From assembly GCA_030549495.1 (NCBI GenBank), contig JAUIRK010001021.1, forward strand, positions 124,001 to 188,000: a stretch of 64,000 nt of DNA. The letters run 5' to 3'. The notes below the pieces were generated by a model. That model did no database searches, was not told where the DNA came from, and worked only from the letters and a program-made list of their open reading frames with translations. Position 1 is the stretch's first letter. Each line of letters opens with the position of its first letter. Of the stretch, positions 48,641-56,598 are shown piece by piece. A program made the translations under genes and the position numbers. Source of the stretch: Nectonema munidae (Eukaryota; Nematomorpha; Nectonematoida; Nectonematidae).

Positions 48641-51639
48641 ATTAATATAATAATTTTGTATAAATATATAAAAAAAATTGAACATAAAAAACAATTTATT
48701 TTTTTAATAATCCATCTTAATTTATCATACAATTGTTTAGGTTCATATTTTGAAAGCGAATCATTCGTTGCCATTACATCTTTAACTTCATATAAATATA
48801 TACATGAAGAATTGATATATTTTTCAAAAATTTTGATTAACTTTATGTCATCTTTTGTAAAGGAAAACGTTTCTTTCTTTGCCTTTTTCCTCAAATATTT
48901 ATCCACAAGCCCCTTTTCCAATCTAACTTTGAGGAAGCGTTGGCATAATGGACTTTCTTCAGATATTAATGATAAGTTTATATCATTAATAGGATAACTT
49001 TGCCTTTCTGGGTTTTTAGAAGTAGTAGGAGGCGAATTATATTTGGAATAAATTTGATTAGGTGATGGAGAGAGTTGAGGAGGTGTAAGCGTATATGAAG
49101 GTGTAGATAAAACAGTTTGTGATTGAAGAATTGTTGATTTTGGAGGTGTATGTTTATAAATGGTTTTTTAAGAGATGATGATAAAGGAGGATGTGAAGAG
49201 GATGCTGGTGAAGGAGGAGGAGAACAGGATGGTAAAGGAGGAAGAGAACAGGATGGTAAAGGAGGAAGAGAACAGGATGGTAAAGGAGGAAGATGTAAGG
49301 AGGAGGCTGGAGAAGGAGGAGGAGAACAAGATGGTAAAGGAGGAAGAGAACAGGATGGTAAAGGAGGAAGATGTAAGGAGGAGGCTGGTGAAGAAGGAGG
49401 AGAACAGGATGGTAAAGGAGGAAGAGAACAGGATGGTAAAGGAGGAAGATGTAAGGAGGAGGCTGCTGAAGGAGGAGGAGAACAGGATGGTGAAGAAGGA
49501 GAATATGATGGTGAAGGAGGAGCAGGTGAAGAAAATTGGAAGTATTGATGCGTTGGAGAAGAATTCTTATAGGATGAAGGATTAAATTTTAGGATTTTGC
49601 TTGGCCCTACAAATAAATAAATATTTAAATAAATAAACAAAATTGTTTAAATAAAGTAAATTTACTTTTTTTTATAATATCTTCAGAATCCGAAGAACTT
49701 TGGGAAAAACTTTCTGAAAATTCATCTACGAATTTAACAATTTTGCTTTCTTCTAACAAAAAAATAAATGTACATTAGAAAAGAAAAAAAAACTAATTAC
49801 TTTTCTTTTTGAAAGACTCTGATAAATTTTCCAAAACTTTATTTATTTTTGTTTGTGATTTTTGATTACTTATCAGTTTATCAGTGTGATCATAATACCT
49901 AAAAAAAATTAATTAAAAAAATATATATATATATAATTAATTATATACATTCTTTGGGTTTTTTCTGAATGATTCATAATATTTGCCAAATCTGGCATAT
50001 GTTCTTCATAATGATATTTAAAAAAGGTCACCAAAGATTTTCTTAAAATGTGGTTACTAATACTTTTATTAAGTATCGCTTTTGCATATCTGTTTAAAAT
50101 TAAAGTTTTTAAAACAATAAAAAAAACATAAAAAAAATATAATACGAAGAAAAAATTTTTCCAACGTAAGATGTTGTTAGTTTGTTATTTGTTAGGGTTG
50201 TGAAAAAAAAATTGTTTTTGCAACAATTATTTTTTCTCCAATCACTAAAAACAAAATAAATAAAGTAAATGAACATAAAGAAATCAAACATAAAGCTTAC
50301 TTTAAGTTAATATTCATTTTTTCATATAATGAGGTGCTGATCGACATAATTGCCGGACCTCTTCTTTCATTTTTGTGGGCCTTAACCCTTATCATTAAAT
50401 TTTTGTCATGTTGTTCGGCCGCTTCAAATTCGGAGATGGTCAAATTAATTGCCACTCCTACTCGTTGAGCGTTAACCGACAAAAATTTAATGATAAGATA
50501 GTCCCTTAAGCGGCACACATCTTTATTGGAAGGTGTCTTTTTTATAACTTTAAAAAGGAATTTAATGTTATAATGTTCATCCATTTCACTTAAAAATTTA
50601 TTGATTTCTTCCGAACTCAGAACTGTTGTCTGAGACATCAGTTCATGAGTTCGACAAATTGTTGCTTTCTTGGATCCTTTAAACATATAACGTAAAATTT
50701 TTAAAAAATTAATAAAAAAATTATATCTACCTTTAATTGTTCTATTAAATAATACGGAAAAAGTTTCCGTATCAAATTCAAACGAATCAGGAAATTTATT
50801 TTTGTACAGTTTAAAAAAATCTAAGAAACGATTCAAGTAAATGATATAACTTATAATAGTTCCTATTTAAAATAAAATTAAATAATTAATATACAAATTT
50901 TTTTTATAAAACCTGGTTGTTTTGCAACTTCCCATTTAAATATTATTGCGTTTTGAAACAAACTAATATCAGAGAAGACTTGCAACCATGTTTTGTTAGT
51001 GTAATACTTAACATAGTCAATGAAAACTTTAGATACCGATCTAAAGTTTTCGTAGCTTGCTTTTGGATTTTGACGGTCTAACAGACCCGACCCCAAACAA
51101 ATAAAAAAATTTAGTAAAATAATATGCAAATTTCCTAAATAAAAAAAAACTTATAATTTAATACGACTAATTAGTATAAATAAATTTACCCCATTTGTTT
51201 TGTTGACTTTCAAAAATTCGATAATATTTGGAATTAACAACAGGGCGAGTATCAACTTCTTTCGAAGTGAGAACCCACTCCACCTTCTTACCCTTATTTA
51301 GAGTATCATCTATTTCATTTTCTAAAAGTTAAGTTTGAATTATATTATACTCAATAAATAAAAAAAAAATACTTTCTAATTTGTGAACTTTTTTTAGATG
51401 TACTCTAATATTAGAATACGAAATTTTACAAATGTTACACTCTTCTTTATCTTTACCAGCACTAAAAACCTTCTGAGTTTTTGATAAATTAGTCACACTA
51501 TGTACATCTTGGATATGTCTTTTTAAGCGACATACCATTCTTCCACAATAAGAACATTCAAATTTCTAACAGAATATTAAATATTACACTTTAAATTCTA
51601 TACCTCAAAGTGAACAAAAAAACTTACTTTTAGAGACAT
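48628..51639 (-). CDS. Zinc-finger tyrosine recombinase (transposon-encoded), 11 exons
   Basis: Exons (minus): 51628-51639, 51373-51565, 51190-51321, 50913-51077, 50731-50862, 50301-50676, 50146-50244, 49949-50089, 49801-49898, 49666-49752 and 48628-49606. All junctions are GT-AG, phase is kept throughout, and all introns are about 50-170 nt (one of 54 nt at 50677-50730 could be retained in frame). The product would be about 804 residues. It starts MSLKKFECSYCGRM with two C2H2 fingers (residues about 6-27 and 40-62). The recombinase domain has R283 (AQRVGVA), K313 (KAHKN), H383-x-x-R386 (HILRKS), H410 (MNHSEKT) and Y418/Y419 (RMYYDH), the complete catalytic set. The tail is rich in Pro and Ser repeats and ends in a charged region (RLEKGLVDKYLRKK). 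One base is missing in an A run at 49164-49169, which breaks the last exon; otherwise it is intact. Such enzymes cut and rejoin DNA through the Tyr. No RT accompanies it, so Crypton-like is the nearest label. Confidence 0.85.
49195..49545 (-). repeat. 24-bp coding minisatellite in the recombinase tail
   Basis: On the plus strand GGTAAAGGAGGAAGAGAACA-type 24-nt units repeat, interrupted every two or three units by a GATGTAAGGAGGAGGCTGG segment, so there is a higher-order period of roughly 105-130 nt. On the coding strand this gives PLPSCSLP and PASSLHLPPLPSC repeats. Plus-strand Gly/Glu-rich frames here are shadows. Confidence 0.9.
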
Positions 51640-52203
51640 GTATATTATTTCAATGAAAAAGTAAAACAGCGAGGCAAAAATGAATTTGAAATGAAAAACT
51701 TCTAACTTAAAAAAAGTTATTAGAAATCGAAATACGTCACAAAAATAGTTTATAAAGAAATTGGGCATAGGTTCACCTTGGAAAACTGAAGAAAAACATA
51801 GGGCAAATCATTTGAAATTAATAGACCGGAATATTTTTTGAAAAAAAATTAATTTAAAAAAAGTATTATAAAAAACAAAAAAAAACTTTTTAGATCGTAA
51901 AATAGATAAAAAATAACGTTTTCTCCACCCCCGAAAACCTCAGAAAGGTGAAAATTCGGTTTTAGAAAAGTCAATTCGTCAAAAAAACGGACTTTGTTTT
52001 GGTTAAAAAATTGCAAAAAAATCGTGGCGTTAACTGCCCATTGGGCTATCCATCACTTTTTGTCAGGGGTCAGTGAACTGACCTCAAGTTAGTACAATGT
52101 ACTAACTCCATTCATCAAAACTTGACTCTATACTGTACTAATATTCCGTAATTCATCACTTTTTGACAGGATGGAATTTTTTGTATATTTTTTATTAAAA
52201 TAT
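51640..52203. promoter_or_regulatory. 5' region of the recombinase gene with a palindrome
   Basis: Upstream of the start codon the sequence is non-coding. ATCACTTTTTGTCAGG and ATCACTTTTTGACAGG lie at 52052 and 52156 as direct repeats. Between them GTTAGTAC-aat-GTACTAAC (52088-52106) is a perfect palindrome. A promoter is expected here, but no core element is certain; a recombinase-binding role for the palindrome is speculation. Confidence 0.35.
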
Positions 52204-52665
52204 TACCAAGGGGGGTACATCTAAATTTTGTTTTTTTTTTATAAATTTTTAAAAAAAGATTTTTATGATCCCGTTTATATTTTTCTATAATATTTGGCTC
52301 TCTGGGGTAGTTTTTGATGCTGATTCCAGCGCTGCCTTCAGTTTTTTCATATCTCATACCGGTCCCGATCTAGGGCGCCCTGAAGTAGCCAAAATTTAAA
52401 GCTGAGAGACCGTGACCTATATAATAGTTGAATATGTTGTAGTTTTTGATGCTGATTTCAACGGTGCAATCAGTTTTTCCATATCTCATACCGTTCCCGA
52501 TCGACGGCGCCTTGAAGTAACCAAAATTTTAATTTTAAGGACCGTGACTAATATAATAGTTGAATCTAATGTAGTTTTTGATGCTAATTCCAACGGTGCA
52601 ATTAGTTTTTCCATATCTTATACGGTTCGGAAACTACCGGGACCCGGGTTCGGCCCGGAGGAAAA
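52204..52665. repeat. Left arm of a foldback (inverted) repeat
   Basis: This arm is the reverse complement of 55770-56258. Matching landmarks: GGCTCTCTGGGGTAGTTTTT here versus TACCCCAGAGAGCC at 56111; GGGACCCGGGTTCGGCCCGG here versus CCGGGCCGAACCCGGGTCCC at 55776. Inside the arm a unit of about 130 bp (TTTTTGATGCTGATTCCAAC with TCAGTTTTTCCATATCTCAT) is repeated in tandem at 52313, 52441 and 52573, with a fourth at 52704. Confidence 0.85.
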
Positions 52666-52829
52666 ATGTTTGGACGTAAAAAATATAATAGTTTATTTTG
52701 GTATAGTTTTTGATGCTTATTCGAACGGCGCAATCAGTTTTTCTATATCTTATACTTTTTTTTTTTAAAAGAAAAAAAGTAAAAACGTCAGTAAGTAACA
52801 GTTTTCCTGGTAATATTAAAAAAATGTCA

Positions 52830-55640
52830 TAAGTTTTTAATTATAAGAGATATTCAAATTCTGATTGCATATTCGGAATCTACGCATAAAACTGAGTCAG
52901 AATCATCTATAAAATAATTTTCTAAAAAATTCTCCAATACCCCCCCCCCCCCCCCCCCTTGGGAAAAAAGGTCAGTAAGTAACAGTTTTCCTGGTAATAT
53001 TAAAAAAATGTCATAACTTTTTAATTAGAAGAGATATTCAAATTCTGATTGCAGATTCGGAATCTACGCATAAAACTGAGTCAGAACTATAAAAAATATT
53101 TGAAAAAATTCTCCAATACCCCCCCCCCCCCCCCCCTTGGAAAAAAAGGTCAGTAAGTAACAGTTTTCCTGGTAATATTAAAAAAATGTCATAAGTTTTT
53201 AATTATAAGAGATATTCAAATTCTGATTGCATATTCGGAATCTACGCATAAAATTGAGTCAGAATCATCTATAAAATAATTTTCTAAAAAATCCCTTGGG
53301 AAAAAAGGTCAGTAAGTAACAGTTTTCCTGGTAATATTAAAAAAATGTCATAACTTTTTAATTAGAAGAGATATTCAAATTCTGATTGCAGATTCGGAAT
53401 CTACGCCTAAAACTGAGTAAGAATCACCTATAAAATAATTTTCTAAAAAAATTTTCCAATAAAAATTGTTTATTTTTCTGGAAAAATAAATTTTCCCTTG
53501 GGGAAAAGAGGTCCGTTAGTGACATTTCGTTATAACTTTTTAATTATAAGAGATATTCAATTTCTGATTGCAGATTCGTAATCTACGCATAAAACTGAGT
53601 AAGAAACGTCTCTTCACATGTGTAAAAATGATTTAAAAAAAAAAATTAAAAATATATTAAATTTAACGCTGAATTATGCCAAAAGTAAAATAAAATGGGT
53701 AAAACTAATAGAATATTTGAAATCTACGCAAAAAACTGATCCTGAATCGAATAATTTAAATTTAGTTATAATTTTAATAATATGTATAATAATAATTCAA
53801 AAAGTCAACTCATATACTATATATATGTGTACAAAGTATAGCGATTTTCAGTAACATTTCCAAATTGACATATTGAAAACATAATATTTGCGATAACTCA
53901 GCAATTATAAGTCCAATCTCGTAATATTGGGTATCAAAATATTCGTCTCTGCAAGAGCTTTCGAATGATACCAGTTTCAAGTTATTCGGATTTGTGGTTC
54001 AGGTTTTAGAACGAAAAAACACTTTTTGAGCTAAAAATAGGACTTAGGGTTAAGTAAAATCACTGATACTGACCTTTAAAATAAAGAAAAGCTAATATAT
54101 TAAAGTATTATCCGATGTAAAATTTGATTTTCTTTCGAATGGCGTATGTTAGAAGTCTGTAAGTAATGTAGTTTCAGAGTTACAGTGCTTTAAATGTCCA
54201 AAAATGGGAAAAAACATCAAATTTCACATAGGGTAGTATCTAAATCCAAATATATAAAGCCGATCTCTTAGATATTTTACCAAAAGATTCTCTTAATAAT
54301 GTTCTACAACTTTGTAAAGTTACAAGTGGGTGCGATAAATATAAATACTTTTTATACACTCTGAAACTTATCTATATATATGTACAAATAGTAAAATCTT
54401 CGATATCTTTGTAATTATAGGATATTCAAATTCTGATTGCAGATTCGGAATCTACGCCTAAAACTGAGTAAGAATCACCTATAAAATAATTTTCTAAAAA
54501 AATTCTCCAATACCCCCCCCCCCTTGGGAAAAAAGGTCAGTAAGTGACACTTTTTTTGGTAATATTAAAAAAATGTCATAACTTTTTAATTAGAAGAGAT
54601 ATTCAAATTCTGATTGCAGATTCGAAATCTACGCCTAAAACTGAGTAAGAATCACCTATAAAATAATTTTCTAAAAAAATTTTCCAATAAAATATTCCTT
54701 GGGGAAAAGAGGTCCGTTAGTGACATTTCGTCCTAACTTTTTAATTATAAGAGATATTCAAATTCTGATTGCAGATTCGGAATCTACGCATAAATCCATC
54801 TCAGAATCAACTATAAAATTAAATTAAAAAAATTTTTTTTGTCCCCGGGCCGAATTCGGCTATCCCGTGGATCGGGAACGGTATGAGATATGGAAAAACT
54901 GATTATACCATTGGAATCAGCGTCAAATTCTCTACAAGACCTTAAACGTGCTCTAAATCGCTTGAAAATAGTGCTAAAATGCTTATATTTGAGTAAAATA
55001 TCACATTGTGAAATTATATCAGATTTTCATTGTAAGCAACGTAGTCAGTAAGTGACAACATTTCCTAACTTTTTAATTAGAAGAGATATTCAAATTCTGA
55101 TTGCAGATTCGGAATCTACGCATAAATCCCTCTCAAAATCAACTATAAAAAATTTTTTTGAAAAAATTCTCCAATACCCCCCCTGGGAAAAAAAGTCAGT
55201 AAGTGAGAAAATTTCCTAACTTTTTAATTAAAAGAGATATTCAAATTCTGATTGCAGATTCGAAATCTAAGCTTAAAACTGAGTCTGAATCAACTATAAA
55301 ATAATTTTCGAAAAAAATTATCCAATACCCCCCCCCCCCCCCCCCTTGGGAAAAATTGTCACTTAGTGACAAAATTTCCTGGCTTTTTAATTAAGAGATA
55401 TTCAAATTCTGTTTGCAGATTCGGAATCCATGCATAAATCCCTCTCAGAATCACCTATAAAATAATTTTCTAAAAAAAATTTCCAATACCCCCCCCCCCC
55501 CCCCCTTGGGAAAAATTGTCACTTAGTGACAAAATTTCCTGGCTTTTTAATTAAAAGAGATATTCAAATTCTGTTTGCAGATTCGGAATCTACGCATAAA
55601 TCCCTCTCAGAATCAATTAAAAAAAAATTCGAAAATTTTT
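52830..55640 (+). repeat. Right array of C-tract repeat units
   Basis: About thirteen units of the same repeat as at 47150-48640, in the same orientation, occupy the interval between the two foldback arms (near 52850, 53035, 53215, 53385, 53550, 54420, 54595, 54755, 55085, 55240, 55400 and 55560). C tracts vary from about 7 to 18. A lone copy of the foldback 130-bp unit interrupts it at 54840-54950. Confidence 0.85.
53588..54415 (+). repeat. Large direct repeat, right copy
   Basis: Counterpart of 47461-48290, same orientation, on the other side of the recombinase gene; the offset is about 6.1 kb. Confidence 0.88.
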
Positions 55641-55769
55641 CAAGTTTTTGTCTTGCCTCATAACTGCGCAGCCAAAACTACAAGTCCGATCCTTCTGAAA
55701 CTTTATATAATTGTTTATAAATGTATTCTATATCATATTCAGTGATTATTTTGTTCACGTCCCATCATG

Positions 55770-56258
55770 TTGACCCCGGGCCGAACCCGGGTCCCGGTAG
55801 TTCCCGAACGGTATGAGATATGGAAAAACTGATTGCACCGTTGGAATCAGCATCAAAAACTACATCAGATTCAACTATTATATTAGTTACGTCCCAAAAT
55901 TTTTGATCCCGGGACCGAATTCGGCTGTCCCGTGGATCGGGAACGGTATGAGATATGGAAAAACTGATTGCACCGTTGGAATCAGCATCAAAAACTACAT
56001 CAGATTCAACTATTATATTGGTCACGGCCACTCAGGTTCAAATTTTGGCTACTTCGGGGGGCCGTAGATCGGGACCGGTATGAGATATGAAAAAACTGAA
56101 GGCAGCGCTGGAATCAGCATAAAAAATTACCCCAGAGAGCCAAATATTATAGAAAAATATAAACAGGATCATAAAAATCTTTTTTTAAAAATTTATAAAA
56201 AAAAATAAATAAAAAATTCGGGAAAATTATACCAAAGTACCCCCCCCCCCCCTTGGCT
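55770..56258. repeat. Right arm of the foldback repeat
   Basis: Reverse complement of the left arm, with tandem 130-bp units at about 55806, 55938 and 56075. It ends in a C tract followed by TTGGCTA, mirroring ACCAAGGGGGGTAC at 52205. The arms are about 3.1 kb apart. Confidence 0.85.
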
Positions 56259-56329
56259 AATATATAGAAATCTATAGAAAAAAATTTTTTTTTTTACCCA
56301 GGTACCTTACCTTAGGGAAAAATCCAAAA

Positions 56330-56485
56330 TGTCAGTAAGTAATCGAACGTCAGTAAGTAATGTCAGTAAGTAACGGAAAAAAGGTCAGTAAGTAATCCAA
56401 CAGCCTGGGAAATTACTTACTGACGCTCCAGTACCATCTCCCAGGACCTCAGATTACTTACTGACGTCAGTAAGTGCCAGTTTTC
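56330..56485. repeat. Cluster of GTCAGTAAGT motifs in both orientations
   Basis: Within about 150 bp, GTCAGTAAGTAA or GTCAGTAAGTGCC occurs five times and its complement TTACTTACTGACG twice, ending in the palindrome-like TTACTTACTGACGTCAGTAA. It is the likely right boundary of the recombinase element and may be a protein-binding array. Confidence 0.7.
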
Positions 56486-56598
56486 CTTGTATAAATGTCA
56501 ATTTTTTAAAAATAATTATTAAAATATTTGATGTTTAATATTTATTTTGCTCATTCAAATCTTGTTTTTCCAATCAACATTTTTGGCTACTAAGAATA

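Larger units (their letters stand above)
46450..56490 (-). mobile_element. Candidate large tyrosine-recombinase transposon with repeat-rich body
   Basis: The block is defined by shared repeats that occur nowhere else in the window. ACTTACTGAC or its complement GTCAGTAAGT recurs near the left edge (46495), at 46790 and 46935, in most internal repeat units, and in a cluster at 56330-56480 in both orientations. The only well-formed gene inside is the zinc-finger tyrosine recombinase (48628-51639). The left edge near 46480 and the right edge near 56475 carry this motif in opposite orientation, which is suggestive of termini. Exact ends and target duplications were not established. Confidence 0.5.

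Noticed and set aside
49150-49585. Two overlapping plus-strand Gly/Glu/Lys-rich frames of 132 and 136 codons
   Set aside because: They are translations of the 24-bp minisatellite opposite the recombinase tail; the minus-strand reading fits the spliced gene.
52412-52768. 118-codon plus-strand frame with repeated FDANSNGAISFSISYT strings, and similar frames at 55765-56067
   Set aside because: They are translations of the 130-bp tandem units of the foldback arms; similar open frames appear on either strand and break with unit divergence.
47150-55640. A CRISPR array, because of regularly spaced repeats
   Set aside because: Repeats are long, the whole unit is repeated rather than having unique spacers, and the context is eukaryotic.
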